Positions 12,901 through 24,406 of a stretch of 64,000 nucleotides of DNA are shown piece by piece. This DNA is from Malania oleifera (taxonomy: Eukaryota; Streptophyta; Magnoliopsida; Santalales; Ximeniaceae), in contig NC_080422.1 in assembly GCF_029873635.1 (NCBI RefSeq), positions 10,385,764-10,449,763 of the forward strand. The letters are read 5' to 3'. A model generated the notes under the pieces. It made no database searches. It saw only the letters and a list, made by a program, of their open reading frames with translations, and had not been told where the DNA came from. The position numbers and the translations under genes are program-made. Numbering within the stretch: the first letter of the stretch is position 1; the number at the start of each line of letters is the position of its first letter.

Positions 12901-15900
12901 GTAACTTAGATTTAATCTGTACTGAAGCAGAAGTTGCTTTCTGCTCTATTAAGGTCTTTTTTTTGTTGGCCAAGTGAGATGTTTTCCCTTGGGTGAAAAT
13001 TTTCTTCTGTTGATGGAACTACTGAAAAAATGTAGAAAGTGTTTTCCTAAACGTCATTTTCTCTGGAACAAATGGAGCCTCAATTTTGTGTCTTTTTCCT
13101 GGACATCCATCTTGGCATTCGAAATTAGCTGCTATTGGTTCAGCGTGCTAAGAATAGGATGCTGTTGCTGCTGTACCAGTTAAATGATATTTCTTATTTG
13201 CTCCTTTTTTTTCCTTGTTGCTTAATTCTCTTGCATGTAAAATTATTATTATTTATTGATTTCCTATTTTATTTTTTATGTACTCCCCCCCAAGCAATCT
13301 TGTAGTTGTTTCTGTTTCTTGGCTATCTGGATTTATTTGAGCTTGTCCTGCTTTCCAATGTGCATTGCTTTTGTCTTGCATGAATTATTTTTGCTGAATA
13401 ATTTGCTTTTGTGTCTTCCAGTGTCTTGGTCCTTGTCACTGGCCTCCCAGTTTTCTTCTAGCCTATGCCACTTTCTAATGTAAATTTCATTGATGAAGCA
13501 ATGTAGATCTAGTGTGTAGTAATTTGTATTTCTGCTAATCTGTTTTAGTTCACATTCATTATTTTAGAGCCAGGTTATTGGGGGTGCATCGGGTATTAAT
13601 TTCTCTGACATTTAACAGATTTACAGGTGGTAAACTTCATTTTACAAACTATGGACCCAGGCAACTCTGTCATGCGTAGAACTTGCCTTCAAAGTGCAAT
13701 GGCAGTGCTCAAGGAAGTAGTACGTGTATTCCCTATGGTGGCTTTGAATGATACTTCAACCCGTTTGGCTGTGGGAGATGCTATTGGGGAGAATAAAAAT
13801 GCTAGTATTCGAGTTTATGACATGCAAAGGTATTAAAAGATAATATGTTATTTCAAGAATTATAAAAAGGCTATCTTTTCTTTCTTTGGAGCCGGCGCTG
13901 GCAAAGACTTGGGGATTGGTTTGTTTCCAGTTTGGACAAAGTTTAACTATTATGCTTGATGCGTGTGCATGTACACACACACACACATACACACACACAC
14001 ACACACCTGGCATGAATCTTAAATGCTGTATCTATATTAAAGTGTTGTTTAGATCCAATTACCAAAATACTGTTTAAATTAAATGAATTATTGATATAAA
14101 CAACATTAATTGTGTTGAATGTTTGTTTACAGGAACAACATTTATTTAATTTCTATGAAATGAATTCTACGCATTACTTATTTTAAATGTTGTGTAGTTG
14201 TAAAATATTTTGTTTGTATTGGTGAGTGTTGACTGTTGAGAGGCTACCATGTGGCTAATAATGAAATAATGAAATGTGAAATGTATTTTTGTGGAATTTT
14301 TGACAGAACATCAAATCCTATATAGGATGTTCAAAATTATAAAAAATTCAAAATTTTCATTAAACTATTGTTTTTGAGAAGATAATTGGCCAGAGTTTCC
14401 TTGAATTCACCTCTTTCTTGCCCAATCTTGGTATGGGTGGAACCGTGGAAATTCAATGAATCTTCACAGCTTGACTTATTTATTTGGCTGGAACATTTTG
14501 CTATTATAATTAAACAAAAAAACAACCTCCCTGTAGGTGTAACAATAAATTTTAAATAAAGAACAAAATAAATAATGCATGTGCATCACATGCGCCTACA
14601 TTGCTGCTCATAGTAAAATATTTTTTAGGTGAACAGTGAAGAGAGTTTATTAAAGGGCATCAAGGGGATGCACCCAAATGCAATAAGGTAGTGTTTGGGA
14701 GCATGAATTTCGAACCTTAGATTTGGATTTGGATGGATTTGAACAAAACATAGCATAAAATTATACTGAATTTCTTTTAAATTCACACATCCAAATCCAA
14801 GTCCTGAAATCCTTCCTCCCAAACACTACTTAAAAGAACAACAAAAAAGTACAATGAACATCCCTCACTGTAGGGTGTCAAGAAAATCAACCATTACACT
14901 AATATCCTTCACAAACAGCCCACAGTATGCCAATTAGAAACCATAGTTATCCAACAGTCCTGACAACATAAAGGGGCGAAGCTGATCCTTCAAAAGCTCT
15001 CCTGTTTCTTTCCCTCTACTCCGACAAAAAAAATTGCAAGGGTGATGAAGGAAAGAGCCTTACTTACTGGAGTGGATACCTTTCCACACCCAAAGCTCAC
15101 CCTTAGTAGTCAACTCATTATACAACTATTATACCAATCTGTTAGGGTTGATAACTTGACATCAGATACTATTATTTATAAATGTGACGTGTATATTTTT
15201 TTAAATAACTGTCTGCATCCTTCTGTACTATCAGTACTTTTGTGGGTATACTATATTGTCATGTATTAGGGAAGCCCTTACGGGGTGTAACTGTGTAAAT
15301 TTATTAGTTGGAAGAACTGTAAAGGATGGTAGATTGATGATGTGTAAATTTATGGATTTTGTGGTCAGCACGATGGGTGTTCATCTCTTCTCTCTGAAGA
15401 ATGACTAAATGTTTGAGCCTTTTCTATATTCTTTCTGCATGCATTTCTTTGTTTTGGATAACTGAAGCAGTAATAATTGCTTAACTCCATGCTATCTTCT
15501 TGTTTTTCATTGTAGTGTAACAAAAATAAAGGTTTTGGATGCTAGTGGACCCCCCGGGCTTCCAAGTTTGATTGCAGGTGCTTCGGAAGCCGCGACAACC
15601 ACTGCAATTTCTTCTCTCAGCTTTTCACCAGATGGAGAGGTACAGTGAACCAGTGGGGAGAGCCCACATTGATTTTCATTTTTCTACCAGATCCTCATGC
15701 CAAAACCATGTCTTTTTCTAAAATGCGCATGCAGTTGATTAAAGTAGGAAACAAGTTGAGACTTGAGACTGGCAGACTCTGCTGAAGTGAAAAGCTGCTT
15801 GATAATTGGGTTGGATTTTGTTTGGGCTGTCTAACCTGATTGAACTGTGTTTGACGTAAGATTGTGATTTTGTTGGTAAAATAACATATTTTCTTCTCTT

Positions 15901-17739
15901 AAATTTTCACGACATTTCAGAGTCATTCAAATTCTAGCAATATTACTGAAGGGAAAAAAAGAAAAATGAAAAATGAAAAATGAAAAAAGAATAAAGAAAA
16001 AAACTTCTGATTGTATTAAGTAATCTAAGAGCTTATTTTGGAAGGCTGAGTGGGGAGGGGTGGTTTGAGTGATTTTTTAGTAATGTACAAAATGGAAGAA
16101 AGAGAAATTAAGGTTAGGATTTAATGTTTGGATCCCCTTAACTGTAGCAGTGGACCCATCCACAAGGGTAACTCAAGGTAAATTTTTAGACTACTGCAGG
16201 AAAAAAGTTAGTTACACCTGTCATATGGTCAGTGGCTGCAGAATTGATAACGCAAGGGTAGTGACAGAGACACCAGATGATATGCAGGCTGTGGGATTGC
16301 CTTTCCGAGCAAATGATGCAATATGATGAGATGGGATGTCTGATAACTGCCGGATCTTGAATAGTCCTTCTCTGAGACAGTTATGGTATGCTGTTCGTCA
16401 ATGGCCAAACAAGTGACTGATAAGGGAAACATACTTTTGGTATTTGTGGATCCCATCCCAACACACACACCAATCTTGACCACAGGAACAAATCAAAAGC
16501 ACACAAAAAAAATTATTTACTTTTGGGATTTATGGACTCTATCCCAAAGCTGACAAACAAGACTAACAATGAACAAGGCCAGCAGCCTGAACAATTGGAA
16601 CAGTCACAAATGAGTTACAAACAAACTTTCATGACATTGCCACATCCCTAAGAAACTCCACAAGAAACTAACACACAATCCTAGGTGCCTAATGGTAGCA
16701 AACAACCATTAATGAAGTGCCATGAGTGGGGAAAAGGTTGGATCTTTGAACAATAGACAGACTAACAGCTTGATATTGTTAAGTATGGAAGCATTTAAGG
16801 CATTTGGGAAGAAACCAGAGCAAGAACAGTGTTCAAAGACTTCTCATGGCCTGGCGCTTGGGGGTGCCTCAGGCGATGAAGTTTCACAGAATTATACAGC
16901 GGTGGGTAATGTGGCCATATATGGGGTCAGTTTTGCAAAATCTGAAGGGTTTCTTGAGATTCTAAAATGGCAGTGATGTCCAGGAATTTTCCAGAGACCG
17001 CTGTGTTTTCTGGAAATTCCTGGAGTTGTTTCTGGTCTTGGGTGGTGTGGATGATCCTCCTATGATGGTAGACATGCAGTAGGCATAGGATTTTAGGCAT
17101 CAGTTTGACGGTGGCTGTGACAATTAGGGTTTAGGTCTCAGAACCATGGTCTGATGACATGTTAAAATATTTTGGGTAAAATGGAAGACCTCATCACGAT
17201 GATAATTCTTTCCCTCTATTTGTAAGACATGCTGAATTCATAACAACGATCATATTACTTACACAGGCACCAACTCATGTTCTCTAAGCACAGCAATAAC
17301 ACAGCAGTAATACGAAATAACTAAAGTAACTAGTAACAGTTTTGAACCACCACAAATCCTATTTTGCTTGAATCCTGTTCCCACTGTTCACCAGCTTTCG
17401 ATTTTACTAAGCTCATCAGGGTGATACTGTGGGTACTGAAGGGAAGAAGATTTGTAAGCACATAGCCAGCTGGGTCAAACAAACTTTGGTTTCGACAGAA
17501 TCTTTGGTTATAGATTCTGGTCAGGTAATCCCTGGCCATCATATTTTGCAGTATTTAGAACAGAAATTGCATGAGTTGAATGAATTTTGTGGATTTTATG
17601 ATAAAGCTTGAGTAGTATGTATAATCCATCAGTCAGTTTGGTCTATATGAGGTGGTGAGTGCATATTGTGTATGGGTTGTGTTGCAGCCTTACTGGGGAT
17701 AGTTGGCGATTACTTCCTGCAATGTATTCTTGAGCTGGT

Positions 17740-17782
<43 letters not shown>

Positions 17783-18810
17783 TGCAAAATCGTTATTTTA
17801 TTTTGTTTACTGCTGATTTTAGTTAATGAAGTTCTCTCACTATCTATTTTCACTTCGATCTATTGGTCAGAACATGGAAGCTTGTTCATTGTTAGTTTTT
17901 AGAGCATTCTATGATGTGAATAGATGTGTGCATGTTTGTGTTTGTAATCACACATTGCATTGTTGTGCATTTTCTTGCTTATTATCATGTGCTTCCTGTA
18001 GTGGGTTGGTATATGATAAATTCCTGAATTGCAGGGACTAGTTGCCTTTTCTGAGCAGGGATTGATGATTAGATGGTGGTCGTTGGGATCTGTGTGGTGG
18101 GAGAAACTCAGTCGTAATCTTGTTCCTGTCCAATGCACCAAACTGATTTTTGTTCCACCCTGGGAGGGGTTTTCGCCTAATTCTTCTCGATCAAGCATAA
18201 TGGCAAGCGTGATGGGCCATGATAGACAGGCTCATTCTCAGGTAATTTTCCTTTTCAACAGTGGCATATTTTCATATGCATGAATTGAATGTATTTTGGA
18301 AGGCTAAAAGGGTCAGGGTTGATGCATTGAGAAAAGGCATGGCGGCGCAGATTTTTCATTTACGCTGCATTTGTGAGCATGAATTTCAGACTTTAGATTT
18401 GGATTTGGGTGGATTTGGACAATTTTCAATACAATTTTATATTGCATCTTATTCAAATCGAATACAAATCTAAATCTAAGGCCTCTCCAAACATAGGGTT
18501 AAGGTTAATGATTGCTCATGGCTTTTGCATTTTTCTGTTGAATATGACACTGCTTTACTCATTTGCATACCATTTGGTTGAATTACCTCCCAAATGCATT
18601 CATTCGATGAACTGTGAATGACTAAGCCTGCCATCTGAAGGATGACTTACGCCACTTCTTTATTTGTAGAACACAAGGGATTCAACCGATGAAGATAGTT
18701 TGAAACTCGTGATTCTTAATCTTGACCTCTCTTATCGGTTAGAGTGGCTTGGTGATCGGAAAGTGCTACTTACATGGCATGGTCATGAGTTGGGCACTTT
18801 TCAGTTGTAA
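978..18810 (+). CDS. WD40-repeat protein, WDR7 / Rabconnectin-3 beta-like (9 exons, 1504 aa)
   Basis: Exons: 978-1133, 1329-4031, 4119-4222, 9117-9186, 10886-11692, 13627-13829, 15516-15639, 18035-18241, 18670-18810. All introns are GT-AG and every junction keeps frame; the exon 3/4 and 6/7 junctions split an AG|T serine codon. Total 4515 nt including TAA. The N-terminus has WD-type blades (GGSDGSIIWW near residues 34-43, then a CTDGVLCVW blade). A second propeller spans about residues 560-725 (SGSLDCTIRIWDLD, VLYIWDLKTG). A helical middle with a W-Q-D-K-S-E-H motif follows, and the C-terminal blades contain SLSFSPDGE and MIRWWSLG (about 1380-1410). The architecture and wording match plant transducin/WD40 proteins related to animal WDR7 (Rabconnectin-3 beta), which partners DMXL/RAVE-type proteins in regulating the V-ATPase on endomembranes. 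That role is inferred from the family. The start at 978 was chosen because it opens exon 1 in frame with the first WD blade. Confidence 0.93.
4313..4620 (-). mobile_element. Candidate 5'-truncated LINE 3' end, antisense to the host gene
   Basis: On the + strand a T-run at 4315-4324 is followed by a TTTATTATT run. Read on the - strand this gives an AATAAA-type signal followed by a poly-A tail. The following 300 bases are purine-rich on the + strand and unlike the neighbouring intron. No protein domain is visible, so assignment to a LINE rather than another retroposed transcript is tentative. Confidence 0.35.
4636..4896. repeat. Two-unit tandem duplication, about 131 bp per unit
   Basis: Unit 1 (4636-4766) starts AGCAACTAGTTCTCTG and ends ACTTTGGTTC. 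Unit 2 (4767-4896) starts AGCACTAGTTCTCTG and ends GCATTGGTTC. Both carry GAGTTTGRTAATTGA and the block GGGAACACAARTGAAAT in the same order, with scattered substitutions. Confidence 0.85.
5530..7330 (-). pseudogene. Degraded LINE ORF1-like (DUF4283-type) sequence in intron 3
   Basis: Minus-strand frames contain short stretches in the style of the DUF4283/ORF1 protein of plant non-LTR retrotransposons: VPLQYWTSKGFSYVA near 6330-6370, the flanking CVEEKLF, and DLNLENDSVIEIKG near 6170-6220. A related copy of the last block recurs at about 6040-6090, so the region has an internal duplication. Frames are broken by many stops and shifts and no complete domain survives. It lies antisense to the WD40 gene. 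The identification is from motif style only. Confidence 0.5.
8920..8941. repeat. (TG)n microsatellite in intron 3
   Basis: About eleven TG dinucleotides, slightly interrupted at the 5' side. Confidence 0.9.
9187..10885 (+). other. Intron 4 of the WD40 gene
   Basis: A GT-AG intron between the exon ending CCTTTACTCCAG and the exon starting CTTTTGGTGAG. Its central part is a LINE 3' fragment on the opposite strand. The remainder is AT-rich and featureless apart from T-runs near 10650. Confidence 0.9.
9781..10410 (-). mobile_element. 5'-truncated LINE (L1-type) with zf-RVT remnant, antisense in intron 4
   Basis: The + strand T-run at 9781-9796 is the poly-A tail of a minus-strand element, with an AATAAA-type signal just inside it (CTTAATAAAATC on the - strand). 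Reading the - strand from about 10375 down to 10200 gives the hallmarks of the zf-RVT domain at the C-terminus of plant LINE reverse transcriptases: WKAKVPSKINAF, then LVALNRVN..LLQSRRP, then SASHLLLHCSF. These lie in shifted frames, so the copy is dead. Short C-terminal coding remnants continue to about 9990. Confidence 0.8.
11693..13626 (+). other. Intron 5 of the WD40 gene with two small tandem duplications
   Basis: No coding signal. One duplication lies at about 12165-12312, where the block AATTGAAAC...TTCTCAAAATGCTTGAAA occurs twice about 85 bp apart. A second lies at 12627-12731, where a 53-54 bp unit containing AAACCATGTAAGTG and TTCTTTATTGGTACCTACA is repeated. The rest is T-rich intron sequence. 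Confidence 0.85.
13830..15515 (+). other. Intron 6 of the WD40 gene
   Basis: Contains a CA microsatellite (about 13974-14006) and a complete small MITE (14687-14830). Around the MITE, 14640-15050 looks like the 3' part of another minus-strand retroposed element (TTTATTAAAGG near 14648 gives AATAAA on the - strand), but no protein motif supports this. Confidence 0.85.
14687..14830. mobile_element. Tourist-like MITE, 144 bp, TSD TAA
   Basis: The ends are inverted repeats: GGTAGTGTTTGGGAG on the left against AGTAGTGTTTGGGAG read from the right (1 mismatch in 15). Homology continues inward (ATTTGGATTTGGATG on both arms). It is flanked by TAA at 14684-14686 and 14831-14833. A 3-bp TWA duplication and non-coding core fit PIF/Harbinger-derived (Tourist-like) MITEs. 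Confidence 0.8.
15640..18034 (+). other. Intron 7 of the WD40 gene
   Basis: No coding content recognised. It includes a (TC)n microsatellite at 17743-17778 and A-rich simple sequence near 15955-16005. Positions 16200-17550 have more balanced composition and may be old repeat sequence, but I see no diagnostic ends or motifs. Confidence 0.8.
18363..18498. mobile_element. Second Tourist-like MITE, 136 bp, TSD TTA, in intron 8
   Basis: It is related to the element at 14687-14830: both share GAGCATGAATTTC near the left end and the ATTTGGATTTGG motif. The right arm reads CCCTATGTTTGGAGAG inverted, a degraded match to the left end. It is flanked by TTA at 18360-18362 and 18499-18501. It sits in the 428-bp intron 18242-18669. 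Confidence 0.65.
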
Positions 18811-19251
18811 CCATACATTTGTGCAGATCCTGATCTGGGCCAGCAATCTCAATCAGCTGGGACAAAAGATTAAATAGATACAATCATTCCCTTACAATGA
18901 GGCTTAGGTTGCCATTCCCAGCTTCCATATGTTTCCCCTCTTTTGGTTTTGTACTTATTATTATTATTATTATTATTTTTGGCATTTTTTATGTATTGTT
19001 TTGAAGAGAAAGTTGAGAAAGGAAAATGAAAGAAAAGGAAAAAGGAAAGGGGATGGGAAGGGGACCTGCTTGTTTACTAATGATGGGTCAGATCAATGTG
19101 CAAACTGCGGGAAATTATATTTTCATAGTGAGAATGCAAGGAAGAAAATTAGTGATTTTTTTTTTTTTTTTCGAAATTCGTATTCCCCGAGCGTTTAACA
19201 GTCTGTTGTGCTACTTCAAAAATGAAGGAATGAAGTATTTGACCTATATAC

Positions 19252-19320
<69 letters not shown>

Positions 19321-19487
19321 CTAAACTTGTGTTTATTTTCTTTGCATCTTATAAATACAATACAAGAGTCAATATTAGGAGGTAAACAAATAAACAAGTA
19401 TTGACACTAATGCAATATGTATATGCACACTTGGGATATCATGATCCTGGGCATATGAGTAGTGAGTAGTGTATGCAGAATGGGTCA
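18811..19487. other. Convergent intergenic region with (GA)n tract
   Basis: The spacer between the stop of the + strand WD40 gene and the stop of the - strand WRKY gene. It must hold both 3' UTRs. It contains an ATT microsatellite (about 18957-18976), a purine-rich stretch (19010-19060) and a long (GA)n run at 19259-19318. No reading frame is credible. Confidence 0.85.
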
Positions 19488-22400
19488 TCAGAATCTGGAG
19501 AGGAACTGTATTTGCTTGAGAAGGGGGCTTAAGCTCTCCATGAGCTGCTCACAGGGATGGTTGTGAATGCCTTCATACGTCGTCACCACGATGCTCGTTT
19601 CCTTCGAGAGCCTCTGGATTTGTTTCTTCACATTGCATGTGTGATGCGTGCATCGATAGTAGCTCCTTCATTTGTTCACCAATATTGTTGTTGTGATTAT
19701 GAGAAATAAAGTAATGAAAACATGATCGATTAGGGAAGATTATTGGGAAAAGAAATAATAACATTAAGATTGTGATGGATGAAAAAGAAAATCTAAGTCA
19801 AAAAAACATCAGGGGTTAATAGGTTTTATTTATATTCAGGTCCTTTTGTAGAAGGCGGATGCTAGGAGTAGTTGATGTAGTTTTCTTGTAGCCCTATAGT
19901 TCGAGTAGAATGCATTTCCTTTTTCCGTTCATTATTATATTTCAATTATATGCACCCCTTGATCCCTTATTCACTCTTTTCCATTTAACTGTGGGTCGGG
20001 TTGGATGGGTTGCACACCAAACTTGTAACTTAATCCATATATTTGGATTATTAGTATTATTAATCCACCAATCAATCTAAGCAGTTTTCGAAACCATTGT
20101 TCATGGTCAATTAGGATTGGATTAGAGTGGGTTGATTATGTTGAGGGGTAATTATTTGAGCAACCATGCCTGATACCAAATACTTCCCTACACTGGATCT
20201 GCCCGATTCAACTAAAAAATTTGGAGCTTGAAATTTGAATTGAACTCAATTAATCTTAAATGGTTGAACTCATACTGGGCTCGATTGATTATAATTCATA
20301 TTAAATGTATGCATAAGAGTATATAATAAAATATATGTATAAAATACATATTATATGAATTGTTTAATATAAAATTAATAAAATTATAAAAGCTCAATTA
20401 GACTCTCAAGTAGTATAATAAACTCAAACTTGATTTGTTTAGTCATTCAAGTAATTTGAATTCAACTCGAACTTGAATAGAGTCAGTTGATCAGTCGAGT
20501 TATAAATTAAGTCAAATTGGAGTAGCTTGCAGGTGATTTGATTCACTTACATCTCGGGACAAAGACATAAAAGAAGGGAAGAAACTTAACATGGAGACTA
20601 CTGTTTGATAAAACGAAAAAAAAAAAAAAAAAATTAATGAATGAAAAGAGATTGACTTGCCACTAAAATTGAGTGTTAACAACCATCCATTAACAATTGG
20701 TTGAGAATGAAGATGAGAAAATTATTTTTCCTATTTGATTGAAATTTTATGAATGAATTTACTTTTTTTTATTGGCCTGTGAAGGAAGACTAGACTTAAA
20801 AAGATATAGGGTAAATAATAAATAAATATTTTATTTTACATGCTATTTACAATTAGATTCCATTTCGATTAAGGATTATATGAGAAAAAAGAAGTGGAAA
20901 GAAAATGAGAAGGAAATTATTTTTCATTTTATTTTCTATTTTTCTCAAATACAGTTGCGAATGAAAATATATTTAAACATGAATAATAATTAAAAAAAAT
21001 TAAAGTGTAATGGCATCTAAACAAAAATGTAAATTGATATGCTGCATATTTTATTTTTTCTAATTAATTTTCTCAATTTTCAAAAATAAAAAAAAATTAC
21101 TTGATATTTTTCTTTTTTATCCTTCATGTTTCCAAGTTATAAGTAGACCTTAGGGACTGCTTGGTATTCTTATAAAAAATTATGGTAACGAAGACTAAAA
21201 ACTAGAAAATTGAACTAAAAAGTAAAAATTAGTTACTTGTTTGGCTTTCAAACAAAAAAAAAAAAAATTTATTTTTTCTTATTTGATTGAAAATTTATGA
21301 ATGAATCTACTTTTATTTATATGGCATGTGAAGGAAGAATAGACTAAAAAAAAATTATGGTAAATAATAAGTAAATATTTTATTTTACATGCTATTTACA
21401 CTTAGAATCCATTTGGATTAAGGATTTTGCGAGAGAAAAAGAAATGGGAAGAAAATAAGAAGGGAATTGTTTTTTGTTCTATTTTCTCTTTATCTAAAAT
21501 ATGATCGAGAATGAAAATATATTTAAACATGAATAATAATTAAGAAAAATTAAAGGTTAATGGCATGTAAACAAAAAATGTCAATTGATTTGCTATATAT
21601 TTTATATTATTTTTTCTAATTTTTCTCAATTTTCAAAGAAGAAAAGTAAATTCCTTGATATTTTTCTTTCCTAACTTTCATGTTTTCCAAATTCTAAATG
21701 GACATTTGGGGACCATGTAATGAAGACTGAAAACTAGAAATAGTAACTAAAAATGGAAAATTAGTAACTTGTTTGGCTTCCAAAACTCAAATAAAATACA
21801 ATAAAATAAAAGCGTAATTGAAATCATGCTCGTTAATATCCTTGAATCAAAGAACAATTAAAATATATGATTAAAATAAAAAAAATTAGAAAATATTATA
21901 AAAAAAATATAAATTAATTTATACTATTTTATTTACTTATTTATTATATTTTTAAACTCACTTTTAAATGCTCCAAGAACAATTCTATTATACACAAGAC
22001 TAGAAAAAATTAAAATGATTTTTTATATGAATTTTATTGTTTATTCAAGTTTTTAGAAATTTTATGAATATCTTTATTTTAATTATATTTTAAAATCACA
22101 TGGTCATTTATTTTAATTTTAATTAAAGTCTTGTATTGAATGAATGATTTAATCCACAAATATCAGCTCTAGATATTAAAATATTGTAGCAATGAATTGT
22201 TCCAATAACTAAAAATTATAAAATCTGCTTTTTAGTTTTTACAAAAATTGACAAAAGAAACAATAACCTAGCAAAACAAGCTAATGCATTTTCATAACTT
22301 GTTGATTTAATGTATTACAAAGAAAATCAAAAGAGAAAAAGTAAAAATTATGCCAAACAAACCCTTAATTTTTCTCTTAATTTTCAATCATATTCAAATA

Positions 22401-24406
22401 AATTTTCATTCTTCATAATATTAAATATAGAAAAAAAGCACACAATAAAAATTGATTCTAATTTTCATTTTTTTCCCGGTACAAAATCTTTGATTCAAAA
22501 TGGAGCTTACCCACAACCATTTGCAGGTCTTGAAATGTATGTAGCTACAAGCTAACATTGTGAGTATTCCACATTCTAAACATAAGCTAGCAAAAAAAAA
22601 TATTTTTAACTTTCAAATTTCATGTACAATAAAATTTAAAAATATCCATAAAATAAAATATATAAGAATTTTAAAAAAATAAAAATATTTTAAAAGTATT
22701 ACTATTTTTCAATTTTCATGTACAAAAAATTGTTCTTGTTGCTCTTAAATGTGAGTTCTGAAATATGATAATAATTATAATAGTGTATATTTTGTATATT
22801 AAAATAGTTTACATTTGTTTCATTCTTTTTTATTTTTTATTTTAATAATTTATTTTTATTCAAGGACAGGAAAGAGTATTTGTTAAACCAAGTTTTTGGT
22901 TTTGATTTTAAAATTATTAATCAAATAGGTGGTTTTTGAGTTTTAGTTTTAGCTTTTGGTTTTAAGTTTTTTTGTTTCTAGTTTTCATTTTCATAATTTT
23001 TACAATGATACCAAAAGATCCCTTAGCCGTGGAAAAGAATTTCATTTTTAGATTCCAAATAATTACAAAAAAAAAAAGAAAAATAAAAAATCTCATTTTT
23101 CACTTTTTTTAAAAATTACATAAAAAGCATAAATGTAGGAAATAATAAATTTTTTTCAATTTTATTATAAAAAGTTAAATTTAAAAATAAGGTGGCATTA
23201 TTTTAATTATTTAAAAATAAAAAAGACCATTTCTACAAGTAAATAGTGCTAATTTTTTTTTTTATTTTAAAATTTTATGCTAATTTCAAAACTTAAAAAT
23301 AAGCTAACTTTTTTTCATTTAAAAAAAAAAAATTATTTCTACAATTAAACAGACCCTTAATATACAAATTGTAGAAATTAACGAACCCTTCCAAAAGAGG
23401 AAATGAAATGAAAGAGGTTTGTCCACTAACCCACATGCTAACATATTTTTCTCCTCTTTCTTTTGATCAACAAAACAATAGAGGACAAAAGAAAGTATAC
23501 TTTTATCTTTCCCCTTCCCTCTTATAATTTTTCAAGAAATAAAATGGATTAAGATTTGAGAAGGAAATGCTGTGAAAAATTATAGGTTGAACATGTAAGA
23601 GTATATGTATATATATATATATATGATCAATTCTATTTCATCTCATAATTTCATTTTTATGGCAACAAGTAATAGTATCAAGGTGCTTGTAGTGACAAGG
23701 GAAATAGGCAAATAGCTGCAACCCCTAATGCTAGACTTTCTGAAACTAAATTAAATGAAATACATGTTAATGTAAACGTCTGCATGGATATATAATATAA
23801 TAGATATAAATATATATACCTGGGATGATCACTGTTCTTCACAGATTTCTGGCCATACTTCCTCCATTTGTAGCCATCGTCAAGAACATCATCATCACTC
23901 CTCGTGTGAAAGGCAATCCTGGGTGGAATGCCTTTCTTCGCCCTGCCACTTCTCAAACTTCTATCCTTATTACCAGCTGTTGCTGCAGTAGTAATACCTC
24001 CTCCTCCATTCATAACCTGACGATGATCATCTCCTAATTCCCCTTTATTATTATTATTATTATTATTACTATCCCCCGGTGCTGCTATTGGCGACACAGT
24101 CGGTGAGTCTGCTGGTGGCCTTTGGTCTCCATGCGAGGTGTTAATATTGGAGTAATTAATATTAGTTGCAGACAGGAGGCTAACCCAGTCAACCACCTCT
24201 CCTCCTGCATTAATGATTTGATCATCACCAGACTGGTCTTGCTGGGGTTGGTGCTGCAGAAGGGAAGACGAAGAAGAAGAGGATGAAGAAGGATGCATCA
24301 ATGGCGACTGAAACAAGTATGGAATATTAATGCATTGATGATGATGGTGATCATCAGCTGCAGCTGGGATTGAAGGTGGTGCTCGGAATAATATTTCTTC
24401 CTCCAT
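19488..24406 (-). CDS. WRKY transcription factor, group IIc (WRKY24/43/56-like), 254 aa
   Basis: Exon 1 is 24406-23820 and exon 2 is 19665-19488, with a GT-AG intron of 4154 bp between them. The intron splits an Arg codon (AG|G, residue 196) inside the WRKY domain, the conserved intron site of this family. The domain has WRKYGQK at residues 181-187 and a zinc finger C201-X4-C206-X23-H230-X-H232. PRIAFHTRS precedes it and the tail ends [11 protein letters not shown], as in the WRKY24/43/56 subgroup. The N-terminal half is low-complexity: His run, Ser9 run, Gln-rich and Asn7 runs. A basic patch (RSGRAKKG) may serve nuclear import. WRKY proteins bind W-boxes (TTGACY) in the nucleus, often in stress or development. 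The specific target process is not visible here. The two exons total 765 nt including TGA. Confidence 0.93.
20690..21790. repeat. Diverged tandem duplication, about 540 bp per unit
   Basis: Two head-to-tail copies, about 20690-21255 and 21256-21790. Shared blocks appear in the same order: TATTTGATTGAAA, GAATGAATYTACTTTT, TTTTACATGCTATTTACA, AATATATTTAAACATG, TTGATATTTTTCTTT, and a tail with AGTAACTTGTTTGGCTT-like text. Many indels and substitutions separate them, so the duplication is old. Confidence 0.8.
21153..23022. mobile_element. Candidate non-coding TIR element, 1.87 kb, TSD TTA
   Basis: The left end GGGACTGCTTGGTAT and the right end (inverted) GGGATCTTTTGGTAT match at 11 of 15 positions. 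Inward they remain similar for about 100 bp (AAAAATTATGG / AAAAATTATGA, then ACTAGAAA). TTA flanks both ends (21150-21152 and 23023-23025). There are no open frames of interest. Because the region is very AT-rich and overlaps the tandem duplication, the boundaries are tentative. Confidence 0.45.

Larger units (their letters stand above)
19666..23819 (-). other. WRKY intron, 4.15 kb, AT-rich and repeat-filled
   Basis: Introns at this site in group IIc genes are usually far shorter. This one holds a tandem duplication (20690-21790), a candidate TIR element (21153-23022) and an AT run (23605-23623). Positions 20130-20530 are rich in short inverted motifs of the GAACTC / GAGTTC type, possibly another old palindromic element. 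No coding sequence is evident. Confidence 0.85.
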
